A program made the position numbers and the translations under genes. A DNA stretch of 33,973 nucleotides from Chromatiales bacterium. GTDB lineage: Bacteria; Pseudomonadota; Gammaproteobacteria; RBG-16-57-12. Every line of letters begins with the position of its first letter. Position 1 is the first letter of the stretch. Below the pieces are notes generated by a model. That model was not told where the DNA came from and made no database searches. It saw only the letters and a list, made by a program, of their open reading frames with translations. The DNA lies in contig JALSJH010000089.1 in the NCBI GenBank assembly GCA_026989455.1, forward strand, positions 1 to 33,973, read 5' to 3'. Below, one piece after another: positions 25,150 through 33,651 of this stretch.

Positions 25150-25788
25150 ATGTATCAGCAAAAAAAGCTGCGCAGTCGCGCCAGTGGCCTGCTGTGGATG
25201 GGGGGCGGTGTCTCACTGCTGTTTCTCATTCTCGGCTATCTCAACACGCCGGTTGTGCCAGATGAGAAGGAGCGCCTGGGTTCACAGGTCGCCTTTGAGG
25301 TGAAGCAACCGCCCAAACCAGAGCCAAAGAAGCAGGTTGAGCGTAAGCCACCACCCCGCAAGGCGAGCAATACGCCACCACCACCCATGTTGGATTTTGG
25401 AGGTGATCTTGCGGGAATTGATCTAGGTATGCCCGGTTTTGAGATGAATCAAATGGGCGCGATAGAGAGTGATCTGCTGGGTGACACCAGCGGTGTGATC
25501 ATGACCAGCGAAATGGTGGATCAGCCACCACGCGCCACAGTTGCCACTCAGCCGGAGTACCCTGCGCGTGCCAAGGCGAAAGAGATTGAGGGCTATGTGG
25601 TACTGAGTCTATTGATCAACGAACAAGGACGGGTGGAGACCATTAAGGTGATCGACTCCTCGCCATCGGGCACCTTCGATGATGCGGCGGTTCGTGCGGT
25701 GAAAGGTTGGCAATTTTCGCCGGCTAAATATGAAGGTAAGTCGGTAGAGACCTGGGCCAACCAGACTATCCGTTTCGATTTGGGTTAA
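25150..25788 (+). CDS. tonB: TonB energy transducer
   Basis: The 212-residue protein has a membrane anchor (~14-32), a Pro/Lys-rich linker (~50-80, with KQPPKPEPKK and TPPPPM) and a C-terminal TonB domain (~130-212) with EYPARAKAKEIEGYVVLSL and ending in IRFDLG. The linker is short compared with E. coli TonB (239 residues), as in Vibrio TonB2. It starts 3 nt after exbD, and its stop overlaps the next start by one base (TAATG). Confidence 0.93.
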   Translation: MYQQKKLRSRASGLLWMGGGVSLLFLILGYLNTPVVPDEKERLGSQVAFEVKQPPKPEPKKQVERKPPPRKASNTPPPPMLDFGGDLAGIDLGMPGFEMNQMGAIESDLLGDTSGVIMTSEMVDQPPRATVATQPEYPARAKAKEIEGYVVLSLLINEQGRVETIKVIDSSPSGTFDDAAVRAVKGWQFSPAKYEGKSVETWANQTIRFDLG

Positions 25789-26942
25789 TGATGATGTTGA
25801 AGAAGATATTAATTGCCCTGCTGCTCATCGGTTTATGTAGTGGCGCGGCCACAGCAGAAAAGAGCGATAAAGAGCTGGACTATCTGGGGTTGGCTGCACT
25901 ACTGATCAAGGATGGTCACTATGCGCGGGCTATCATCACACTGGAAGAGGTGGATCTAACGGATGAAGCGCTGGATAAGATTCGCTACTACACCCTAAAG
26001 GGCTTGGCAGAGCTGAATATGCGCAGCTATACCGCAGCCATTACCGCCTTTGAGCGGGCGATTGAAGTGGGGCAGAGTGCGCCGCTGGTGAATATCTATC
26101 TGGCTCAAGCCTATTACGGGGCAAAAGATTATCCCAGCGCTTTGAAGCAAATCGATAATGCGGGCGAAAAGGCGCTACAGATGCCCGGAATTATCATGCT
26201 AAAGGCACAGCTTCACTGGGAGCTACAACAGCCACAATTGAGCTGGCAAGCACTGCAACTGGGTGAACAGCGCTTTCCTGACAATGGGCAGTTCATGCGC
26301 CGCCAGGTATTCATTCTGATCTCACTGGAGTTATACCAACAGGCGGCAGCTAAAGGGCTGGAGTATGTAGCGCACTTCACGGTAGCGGTAGATGATTATG
26401 TAGCGATTGGTGAAGCGCTGCGTGCCAGTGGCCAAGCCACTGCCGCATTGAGCTTTCTCGAGCCCGCCCGTATCAGCAAGCCGGGTGATGTCAATGTACT
26501 ACTGGCACTATCACGCAGCTATGTCGACTTGGGGCGTATACATACCGCTGCCGGTCTGATGGAGCAGGCGGCGATGCAGGATGAAAAATATCTCACCGAT
26601 GCCGCAGAGCTTTATCGTCGCGCCGGTAAATTATTGCGGGCAAGCTACCTCAATGAGCAGGCCACTGATCAAGAGAAAAAGCTAAAGCAGCGTCTGGCGC
26701 TGCTGTTAGAGCAACAGGCGTTTCATAAGGTAGAGGCGATGGAGGATGCCTTATATCGTAACGGCATTCTGCAAGATCAGAATATCCGCTATGCCCTGGC
26801 CTATGCCGCCTACAAAAACAGCCACTACGATATTGCAGATCGGCACCTAAGCTATATCACCCAACCCAAACTGTTTCAGCGTGCAATCACCCTGCGTAAG
26901 GCGATGGAGAATTGTCGCGCCGAACAGTGGCTGTGTATCTAA
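25788..26942 (+). CDS. Secreted TPR-repeat protein of the TonB operon
   Basis: The 384-residue protein has a signal peptide (MMMLKKILIALLLIG...ATA, ~23 residues). TPR-like helical pairs follow from ~30 to ~375 (for example YYTLKGLAELNMRSYTAAI and VNIYLAQAYYGAKDYPSALK). It should be a periplasmic adaptor. A TPR gene in this place is a constant part of the DUF3450/TtpC/TonB clusters in marine gammaproteobacteria. It may bind TonB, the DUF3450 protein or the outer-membrane receptor. The start shares one base with the tonB stop. The receptor gene begins ~66 nt later. Confidence 0.85.
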   Translation: MMMLKKILIALLLIGLCSGAATAEKSDKELDYLGLAALLIKDGHYARAIITLEEVDLTDEALDKIRYYTLKGLAELNMRSYTAAITAFERAIEVGQSAPLVNIYLAQAYYGAKDYPSALKQIDNAGEKALQMPGIIMLKAQLHWELQQPQLSWQALQLGEQRFPDNGQFMRRQVFILISLELYQQAAAKGLEYVAHFTVAVDDYVAIGEALRASGQATAALSFLEPARISKPGDVNVLLALSRSYVDLGRIHTAAGLMEQAAMQDEKYLTDAAELYRRAGKLLRASYLNEQATDQEKKLKQRLALLLEQQAFHKVEAMEDALYRNGILQDQNIRYALAYAAYKNSHYDIADRHLSYITQPKLFQRAITLRKAMENCRAEQWLCI

Positions 26943-27008
26943 CCCGTAAAACCAAATTCCGGCGTGATCTTTGCGCAAATTCATGAAGTGTCCGGGCTAA
27001 GCTATCCA

Positions 27009-30000
27009 ATGAGAATAAGTGTAATGGGTTTTATCAAATCGTTTTTTATATCTGCTTTGCTGGCGCTCTCATCCACTGCTACAGCGGGTGATGCGCTAAT
27101 AAGCCTCTACTTTTTTAAGTCGGGCGTACCGCAATCCGGTGTGCAGCTCTATGACGGCGAGCAGCTGCTGAATGAGAGCGGCGAAAACGGTGCCATGCAT
27201 CTTTATCTTGCCGCTCGGCAATATCAGCTAACAATTAACCAACCAAGCGCTGGCTTTCAGCAAACTCTTGATTTGGTGTTAAGCGAAGATGAGAGTATGC
27301 AGCTGATTGTTACCCTGCCTAAGCAGCAAGGGGGATCTGCAATCTTTGATATAGAGAGCTCGCATAAGTCCGGTGATAGCTTGCTGGAGGTGGTTGCGAC
27401 AAAGCGTGAGAAAAAACAGGATGAGAGTGGGCCAAAGGGGACGATTCGTGGTCGGGTGATGTCGTTAACCGCAAGCCTGCCTGTTCCGGGTGCTAAGATT
27501 TTTGTGAGTGGCCTAGCGGGGGATTTTCGTAGCGATGTGGATGGCTATTTCTCTATTCAGGCTCCTGAAGATCGCTACTCTATTTCGGTGGTTCATTCCG
27601 ATTTCAGCACCCAGACACTCTCTTCGGTAGAGGTGGTTGCCAATGAAACCTTCGAGCATATTTTTGAGCTAACACCCAGCACCTTCGAGCTGAAAGAGCT
27701 GGTGGTCTCCGGGCCAGCGATTGAAGGGGGTTTGCTGGCGCTGAGCGATGAGAGGCGCACCTCCTCATCGGTCAGCGAGGTACTGGGAGCCAGTGAGATG
27801 TCCAGCAGTGGTGATAGTGATGCGGCCGGCGCATTGAAGCGCGTCACGGGGCTGACGATTGTTGGCGGAAAGTATATTTATGTACGTGGCATGGGTGAGC
27901 GCTACTCATCGGTCACCATGAATGGAACATCCCTACCCAGTCCAAACCCATATCGTCGTGCGGTTGAGCTGGATTTGATCCCCACCAATGTCTTGGGTGC
28001 AATTGTGGTGCAGAAGACCTACTCCCCAGAAATGCCGGGGGACTTTGGCGGTGGTGCGGTGCAGCTGCGTACCGCAAAATTGGCAGAGGATCGATTTAAG
28101 ACGCTATCGATCAGCGTCGGTGGCAATAGCCAAAGCCTGTTTCAAGAGGGGCGCACCTACGAGGGGGGTGCCTATGACCTGCTTGGCTTTGATGATGGCT
28201 CCCGTGCGATGCCGGGTAAGGTAGAGAGTGGCACCCAAGGTGGGCGCACAGATCTGAATGGTACGGATCAAGAGAATGAGGTGATCGCAGAGTCATTTTC
28301 CAGAAACTACGCGGTTGAAAATATGACCATCATGCCGAATGTTGGCATTAAATATAGTGTGGGTGACCGCTGGGAAGACTACTCAGGTGATAGCGATACC
28401 GGTTGGGGCTATCTATTCTCAGTGAAGTACAGCAATAACTGGTCACACCGCGCTGAAGAGGAGTGGGATTACAGCCTGAATGGTCAGGGCGGCCTGGTCT
28501 CTGAAGATGAGTACACCCGAGAGATTACCGAGAATGAGATCGAGCTGAGTGGCGTGCTTCACCTAGGCTATGAGATTGGCTCAGAACATGCCTTTGGTTC
28601 AACCACGATGCTGGCGCGCAAGACGGTTAAATCAGTAGAGTACGAAGAGCTCTTTCTTGCTGAAAATGAGATCACCGCACGCGATATCACACTGGATTGG
28701 GAAGAGCGCCAACTGTTTACTCAGCAGTTTACCGGCCAACACTATTTTGAACAGTGGCAAGATCTAAGTATGGATTGGAGTGCCACCTATGCACTAGCCA
28801 CCCAATATGCGCCGGATCGTCGTAAGTATCGCTATGAACAATCGGATGATGGTGTCTGGGCATTCTCCCGCTTCGGTGAGTCCAATCAGCGTTTCTTTGA
28901 TGAGATGAGTGACGAGGTTTTTTCCCTTGGTTTGGACTTTAAACTACCACTCTATGATTTATGGTCAGCAAACACCGATCTGAAATTTGGCTTGGCCTAT
29001 GAAGATAAAGAGCGTGACGCAAGCTCTGCGGGGTTCCGCCTGGTTAATAACCGTTACTGTAACAATGCGAACTGTCTAGTCTCTCCTGATGAGCTGATTT
29101 CTGATTCACCGAATGAGGTGCTGACGAACGATAATATCGGTGCAGACGGTTATGAGTTGGATGTAATTACCATGCCAGAGGATGCCTTTCGTGCACAACG
29201 AAAGGTCTCTGCACAATACCTGTTGGGCGAGTTCAATTATGAATCTGCAAAGGTGATGGCAGGGCTGCGCGCCGAACAGTACAACCCGTATGCCGAAACC
29301 TACCGTTTGGATAACCCTCTGGTGGCGGTTGAGACACCCGCCAAGAGTAGCCGTGTGATATTGCCAGCACTCTCGTTGACTTGGCTATTGAATCAACAGC
29401 ATCAAATGCGCTTTGCCTACTCCAAGACAGTAAATCGCCCTGAGCTAAAAGAGATTACCGATGCGCGTTGGTTAAATCGTGAAAACGGCAGCTACTATCG
29501 CGGCAACCCAGAGCTGGAGGAGGCTGAAATCAGTCACTTTGATATTCGCTGGGAAAATTATTTAACGCGCTTCGAAACGATCTCTCTGGCCCTGTTCTAT
29601 AAATCATTTGATAGACCCATTGAGGAGATTACCCGTTTGGGTGGCGGTAACGAGGTGACCTTTTTTAATGTCGCAGGGGCCACTAACTACGGTATCGAAT
29701 TGCAAGGGCGCGCATGGCTATCACGCTTCTTTGGCAGGAGCATGTCCCGGTTCTTTATTGATACCAATATGTCGCTAATTGAGTCCAGTGTTGAGCTGGG
29801 TGACGAAGCCGACAATATGACCTCAAAAGAGCGCCCGCTTCAGGGGCAATCACCTTGGGTGATCAACCTGAAGCTAGGTTATGAAAATCTAGTGGCCATG
29901 ACCGAATCTTCGTTGATGTTTAATATGGCGGGTGAGCGGATTACCAAGGTAGAAACTTCCGGTGTACCCGATGTCTATGAGCAGCCGGTTCCGACCTTGG

Positions 30001-30179
30001 ATTTTGTTTACCAAAAAACCTTGGTTGATGGCTTTCATGGTGAAAAGTGGAAGTTAAAAGTCAATATAAAGAACCTTCTTGATCCGACCATTGAGTCAAC
30101 CAAAGGTGGCCAGGTTGAGAAGCGCTATAAGAGAGGCCGCAGCATTAAAGTGACACTGGTATATGATTTTCCCTCCTAA
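27009..30179 (+). CDS. TonB-dependent outer-membrane receptor with two carboxypeptidase-regulatory-like domains
   Basis: The protein has 1056 residues from the ATG at 27009. The ATG at 27024 is equally possible, and an upstream GTG at 26964 would spoil the signal peptide. The signal peptide ends near TATA-G. Two Ig-like extensions (~28-110 and ~145-225) precede the plug (~255-380: GALKRVTGLTIVGGKYIYVRG, then FGGGAVQLRT) and the beta barrel (~400-1056). TonB-box-like stretches occur between the two extensions (LLEVVATKREKK, ~125-136) and just before the plug (ELKELVVSG, ~227-235). It should import a large ligand, or possibly move a protein, across the outer membrane, powered by the TonB genes just upstream. 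The ligand is unknown. A terminator follows. Confidence 0.92.
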   Translation: MRISVMGFIKSFFISALLALSSTATAGDALISLYFFKSGVPQSGVQLYDGEQLLNESGENGAMHLYLAARQYQLTINQPSAGFQQTLDLVLSEDESMQLIVTLPKQQGGSAIFDIESSHKSGDSLLEVVATKREKKQDESGPKGTIRGRVMSLTASLPVPGAKIFVSGLAGDFRSDVDGYFSIQAPEDRYSISVVHSDFSTQTLSSVEVVANETFEHIFELTPSTFELKELVVSGPAIEGGLLALSDERRTSSSVSEVLGASEMSSSGDSDAAGALKRVTGLTIVGGKYIYVRGMGERYSSVTMNGTSLPSPNPYRRAVELDLIPTNVLGAIVVQKTYSPEMPGDFGGGAVQLRTAKLAEDRFKTLSISVGGNSQSLFQEGRTYEGGAYDLLGFDDGSRAMPGKVESGTQGGRTDLNGTDQENEVIAESFSRNYAVENMTIMPNVGIKYSVGDRWEDYSGDSDTGWGYLFSVKYSNNWSHRAEEEWDYSLNGQGGLVSEDEYTREITENEIELSGVLHLGYEIGSEHAFGSTTMLARKTVKSVEYEELFLAENEITARDITLDWEERQLFTQQFTGQHYFEQWQDLSMDWSATYALATQYAPDRRKYRYEQSDDGVWAFSRFGESNQRFFDEMSDEVFSLGLDFKLPLYDLWSANTDLKFGLAYEDKERDASSAGFRLVNNRYCNNANCLVSPDELISDSPNEVLTNDNIGADGYELDVITMPEDAFRAQRKVSAQYLLGEFNYESAKVMAGLRAEQYNPYAETYRLDNPLVAVETPAKSSRVILPALSLTWLLNQQHQMRFAYSKTVNRPELKEITDARWLNRENGSYYRGNPELEEAEISHFDIRWENYLTRFETISLALFYKSFDRPIEEITRLGGGNEVTFFNVAGATNYGIELQGRAWLSRFFGRSMSRFFIDTNMSLIESSVELGDEADNMTSKERPLQGQSPWVINLKLGYENLVAMTESSLMFNMAGERITKVETSGVPDVYEQPVPTLDFVYQKTLVDGFHGEKWKLKVNIKNLLDPTIESTKGGQVEKRYKRGRSIKVTLVYDFPS

Positions 30180-30236
30180 CTTTATGCGTGGTAAACAGTA
30201 GACCCTAATCCCTGGGTAGAAAAGCAACTTGACATC

Positions 30237-30259
30237 AACCTCGCTTAGCGGGGTTTTTT
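30237..30259 (+). terminator. Rho-independent terminator of the TonB operon
   Basis: AACCTCGC and GCGGGGTT pair (one G-T) around a TTA loop, followed by TTTT. It lies 58 nt after the receptor stop and separates the operon from the lipoprotein gene. The rest of the 356-bp gap (30180-30535) holds only the promoter region described next; no gene was seen. Confidence 0.85.
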
Positions 30260-30445
30260 GTCGATTCAGCCCACTCATCTTTTGCCTCAACGCTTCGTTA
30301 TTTTCGTACACAATCGCTCAAATACCCTCGATGTGCTCGCTCTTTGCCTGCGAAAACGCCTCGCTTTGAAGCAAAACCCAACCAGGTTGAATAGTGGCGC
30401 TCTTTATCTAAATTTGTTTTTAAAAAAATAATGACCTTTTATCGT

Positions 30446-30501
30446 TTGTAGTATTTCTGTCACAGCACTGTCGTCATAGTTACATTTTAGGCGCATAGAA
30501 T
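30446..30501 (+). promoter_or_regulatory. Putative PhoB-box promoter of the lipoprotein gene
   Basis: Four heptamers stand on a strict 11-bp period: TTGTAGT (30446), CTGTCAC (30457), CTGTCGT (30468) and GTTACAT (30479). Compared with the PhoB half-site CTGTMAY, the second is perfect, the third has one mismatch and the first has two. The fourth has three, but resembles the CTTACAT unit of the E. coli pstS Pho box. A -10 box TAGAAT (30496-30501) begins exactly 10 nt after the last heptamer, with no recognisable -35. The start codon at 30536 has a GGAGAG site. Confidence 0.65.
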
Positions 30502-30535
30502 CAGCGGTGATTTCTATTAAAACTTGGAGAGATAA

Positions 30536-33427
30536 ATGGTTTTTCAAAAGAAACTCCTCGCACTGCTGGTTGCAGGCGCGGTAGCTGGTTTGGCCGGTTG
30601 TGGCGGTGGTGACTCAAGCTCTGATAGTGGGGGCACTACGCCGCCTCCTTCAGGCGCAAATGATCCCTATGAGGTATCCGCATGGTTTAACAATGGTGAC
30701 AATAACCGTGTTATTGATCCACAACTGGCATCTGATGGCCAGCCATCCGCAAGCTCTCCTGACTTGCAAGATGCCACTTATCTGTTTACTGCCAGCTCGC
30801 CAGATCTTCAGGATGCTGCCTACTCAATTATCGGTAGCAACCTAGGTAATGGCTTTGTTGACGTGGATTACATCGGTGCATTTCCACAAGACACTAACAA
30901 CAACTGGACCGAAGGCTGGACGGTTGGCCTGAATGGCAACACAACCGTATGGGCTCCGGCAGCAACACCGTCTGTGGATGGCAACTGCCCAACGGGTACA
31001 ACGCTGAATGGCTCAATCAATCTGCCTGTAGCTGTCGGCGGCGGTGCAATGGATCTGTGTACGCTAGCGGCGACCTATACGACCGATGGCTCTACTCTGG
31101 CGCTAACGGCTGACAATGTCTATGAGCTAGCATCAGGTACCGGCACCTATATTGGTAATGGTAATGGGGTGCTCAACGGTGTCACAGCCAGCTCCTCAGT
31201 AACGCTGGATATCCAAGCCGGCACGCTGATTCTAGGTGGCTCGCAAGAGGCGCTGGTCATCACCCGTGGCTCTGAAATTAATGCCATCGGTAGTGCACAA
31301 GACCCTATCGTAATGACTTCACGCGCCCAGTTTGATGCCTGGGTTGCGGGGGGTGACGGCACGGCTGACCGGGGTGAATGGGCAGGTTTTGCACTAATGG
31401 GTTACGCTCAGTCTAACGAGTGCGGCACCCCCTGTGACGTGGTTGCTGAAGGTGGCATTGGTTACTACGGTGGCACCAACGACGCAGATACCAGCGGTAC
31501 TATTCAGTATCTCGTGGTACGCCAAGCGGGTAATGACCTAGATGGCAACGGTAACGAGCTAAACGGTTTCACACTGTTTGGTGTCGGCTCTGCAACCACC
31601 ATGAATCACATTCAGGTTCATAAAGGTCTGGATGATGGTATTGAGCACTTCGGTTCAGAGACCTTTATGTCGCACATCGTCCTGACCGATAACGGCGACG
31701 ATAGCTTTGACTGGGGTCAAGGTTACCGGGGTGGTGCGCAATTCATGGTCATTAAACAGGCAGCAGATCAAGCGGATCGTGCTATTGAAGCGGATAATGA
31801 TGGCAGCAACCCCATTGTAACGCCAGTCTCCATGCCGACTCTGGCCAACATGACACTGATCGGTATGCCGAATGGCGCGCCGGGTGCAGACGGTATTCTG
31901 CTGCGTCGTGGTACGGGTGCCAAAATCTACAACTCCGTGGTAACGGGTTTTGCTGACAGCTGTATTGATCTGGATGGTTCCGATACAGAGAACCAGTTGA
32001 ATGCAGGCAACATCGTGTTTGAGAACGTGGTCATTGATTGCCCGAAAGAGAGCTTTGAAAGCGGCGACGCGGATGTGGCGGCTTCTGTCATTCAAGCGGC
32101 ATTCGATGCGGGTAGCAATAACCGCGAAGTTAATCCAAACCTGATGGCTTATGGTCAGCCAAATGCGATTGATGGTATGGGTTCTACTTTTGTAACCACG
32201 GACTACATTGGCGCATTCCCTCAGGATACGGCAGACAACTGGACGAACGGTTGGACAGTCGGCCTAAATGGTAACAACACCGTTTGGGATACGACAGCTC
32301 CGGTTGCAGATGCAACGTGTCCTGCAGGCACGACTGTAAACGGTACCAAGACACTGCCTACCAGCGTAAATGGTGGTGCGGGTGGCTCGATGGATCTGTG
32401 TACGCTAGCGGCCTCTTACGCGACCGATGGCTCGATCATCCATCTAACCGCAGACAACATCTATCAGCTAGCCTCAGGCACGGGCACTTATATCGGCAAC
32501 GGTAACATCGTGCTCAACGGTGCGGCTGCAGCGGCTTCAGTAACGCTGAAGATTGATGCAGGCACGCTGATTCTAGGTGGCTCGCAGGAGGCGCTAGTTG
32601 TAACACGTGGTTCAACGGTTGAAGCACGGGGTACCGCTGCTGATCCCATCGTAATGACCTCTGTTAGCCAGTTTGATGCTTGGGTTGCCGGTGGTGATGG
32701 TACCGCAGACCGAGGTGAGTGGGCTGGTTTCGCTTTGATGGGTTACGCCCAATCTAACGAATGTGGCACACCCTGTGACGTCGTTGCTGAAGGGGGCATC
32801 GGTTACTACGGTGGCACCAATGATGCGGATAACAGCGGTATTATTGAGTATCTGGTTGTTCGCCAAGCGGGTAATGACCTGGATGGTAACGGCAACGAAC
32901 TGAATGGTTTCACACTGTTTAGCGTCGGCTCTGCCACCACCATGAACCACATTCAGGTTCATAAAGGGCTAGATGATGGTATCGAGCACTTCGGTTCCGA
33001 GACCTTCATGTCACACATCGTACTAACCGACAACGGTGACGACAGCTTCGACTGGGGTCAAGGTTATCGAGGGGGTGCTCAGTTCATCGTCATCAAGCAG
33101 GCGGCAGATCAGGCAGACCGTGGTATTGAGGCGGACAACGATGGCGACAACCCACAGGCGACACCAATCTCAATGCCTACCCTGGCTAACATGACCATCA
33201 TCGGTCAGCCACTAGGTGATACGGGCGCGGACGGTATCATGCTGCGCCGGGGAACGGGTGCTAAAATCTATAACACCATCGTAACCGGCTTTGCCGATAC
33301 CTGTATCGACATCGATGATGATGCCACCTTCAACCGGGGTGGTACCAGCGCAACTGACCAGACCGGCGACCTGATGATGGCCAACTCTATCGTTAGCTGC
33401 CCAAATGAGAACTTTGACGAAGAGTAA
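30536..33427 (+). CDS. Outer-membrane lipoprotein with two large beta-helix-like repeats
   Basis: The 963-residue protein has a lipoprotein signal with lipobox LAG-Cys22. The next residue is Gly, so no Asp retention signal is present and outer-membrane placement is expected. A Gly/Ser/Pro-rich tether follows (~23-43). The body is two homologous repeats (~45-507 and ~518-963). Each has a linker with YIGAFPQDT and NWT-x-GWTVGLN, then a long repetitive Gly/Asp/Asn-rich part with EWAGFALMGYAQ, YYGGTNDAD, NELNGFTLF and DDGIEHFGSETF. The same phrase pattern occurs in secreted beta-helix proteins of Bacteroidetes found near TonB-dependent receptors. Six Cys per repeat are conserved. No catalytic motif of a phosphatase is visible. 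It is the last gene of the locus and has its own promoter. Function unknown; a surface ligand-binding partner of the receptor is my guess. Confidence 0.85.
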   Translation: MVFQKKLLALLVAGAVAGLAGCGGGDSSSDSGGTTPPPSGANDPYEVSAWFNNGDNNRVIDPQLASDGQPSASSPDLQDATYLFTASSPDLQDAAYSIIGSNLGNGFVDVDYIGAFPQDTNNNWTEGWTVGLNGNTTVWAPAATPSVDGNCPTGTTLNGSINLPVAVGGGAMDLCTLAATYTTDGSTLALTADNVYELASGTGTYIGNGNGVLNGVTASSSVTLDIQAGTLILGGSQEALVITRGSEINAIGSAQDPIVMTSRAQFDAWVAGGDGTADRGEWAGFALMGYAQSNECGTPCDVVAEGGIGYYGGTNDADTSGTIQYLVVRQAGNDLDGNGNELNGFTLFGVGSATTMNHIQVHKGLDDGIEHFGSETFMSHIVLTDNGDDSFDWGQGYRGGAQFMVIKQAADQADRAIEADNDGSNPIVTPVSMPTLANMTLIGMPNGAPGADGILLRRGTGAKIYNSVVTGFADSCIDLDGSDTENQLNAGNIVFENVVIDCPKESFESGDADVAASVIQAAFDAGSNNREVNPNLMAYGQPNAIDGMGSTFVTTDYIGAFPQDTADNWTNGWTVGLNGNNTVWDTTAPVADATCPAGTTVNGTKTLPTSVNGGAGGSMDLCTLAASYATDGSIIHLTADNIYQLASGTGTYIGNGNIVLNGAAAAASVTLKIDAGTLILGGSQEALVVTRGSTVEARGTAADPIVMTSVSQFDAWVAGGDGTADRGEWAGFALMGYAQSNECGTPCDVVAEGGIGYYGGTNDADNSGIIEYLVVRQAGNDLDGNGNELNGFTLFSVGSATTMNHIQVHKGLDDGIEHFGSETFMSHIVLTDNGDDSFDWGQGYRGGAQFIVIKQAADQADRGIEADNDGDNPQATPISMPTLANMTIIGQPLGDTGADGIMLRRGTGAKIYNTIVTGFADTCIDIDDDATFNRGGTSATDQTGDLMMANSIVSCPNENFDEE
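30701..32056 (+). repeat. Repeat unit A inside the lipoprotein gene
   Basis: Unit A aligns in frame with unit B at 32117-33424. The central parts are offset by exactly 1341 bp (447 codons), and the offset is 1416 bp at the start. Unit A has ~27 extra residues near its beginning, including a local duplication (SSPDLQDA twice, 16 codons apart). Protein identity in the central ~165 residues is very high, while many third codon positions differ. Confidence 0.9.
32117..33424 (+). repeat. Repeat unit B inside the lipoprotein gene
   Basis: This is the second copy of the ~440-residue unit. It ends directly at the protein C-terminus (CPNENFDEE), without the YIGAF/GWT linker that stands before each unit. 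In many relatives that linker closes the protein, so the array looks cut at a repeat boundary. Confidence 0.9.
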
Positions 33428-33429
33428 TC

Positions 33430-33597
33430 TTTAAGGAGTATCTGATTAAACCTGGATGAATTTAGGCTGAGAAGAAATTGTTCTCATTTTTTCCGAAATA
33501 CGCAGTAATAGTCACTCTATTGGTGCAACTTTCGGGATCGATGAGGAGGATTTCAGCCAGCATAAAACATTCATGACTTGATCAGAGCTTTCTTAAA
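33430..33597 (-). repeat. Full-length palindromic intergenic repeat (copy 3), MITE/ERIC-like
   Basis: This 168-bp element, inverted relative to copy 2, starts 2 nt after the lipoprotein stop (TTTAAGG) and ends CTTAAA. Its termini are inverted repeats, and the whole element can fold into one long hairpin. There is no open reading frame inside. Confidence 0.85.
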
Positions 33598-33621
33598 CAA
33601 GCTTCTTGCTTTAAAGGGAGG

Positions 33622-33651
33622 AAGGGGACTGAGCAATCAGTCCCCTTTTTT
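33622..33651 (+). terminator. Strong rho-independent terminator after the lipoprotein gene
   Basis: An 11-bp perfect stem (AAGGGGACTGA with TCAGTCCCCTT) closes on a GCAA tetraloop and is followed by TTTT. It would end the lipoprotein transcript downstream of repeat copy 3. Confidence 0.95.

Noticed and set aside
30668-33424. CRISPR or simple tandem repeat array at the right end
   Set aside because: The repetition is two long in-frame protein units, not short direct repeats with spacers.
30536-33427. The lipoprotein as a PhoX- or PhoD-type phosphatase, suggested by Pho control
   Set aside because: No metal-binding or catalytic motif of these families is visible; the sequence is a repetitive beta-helix-like pattern.
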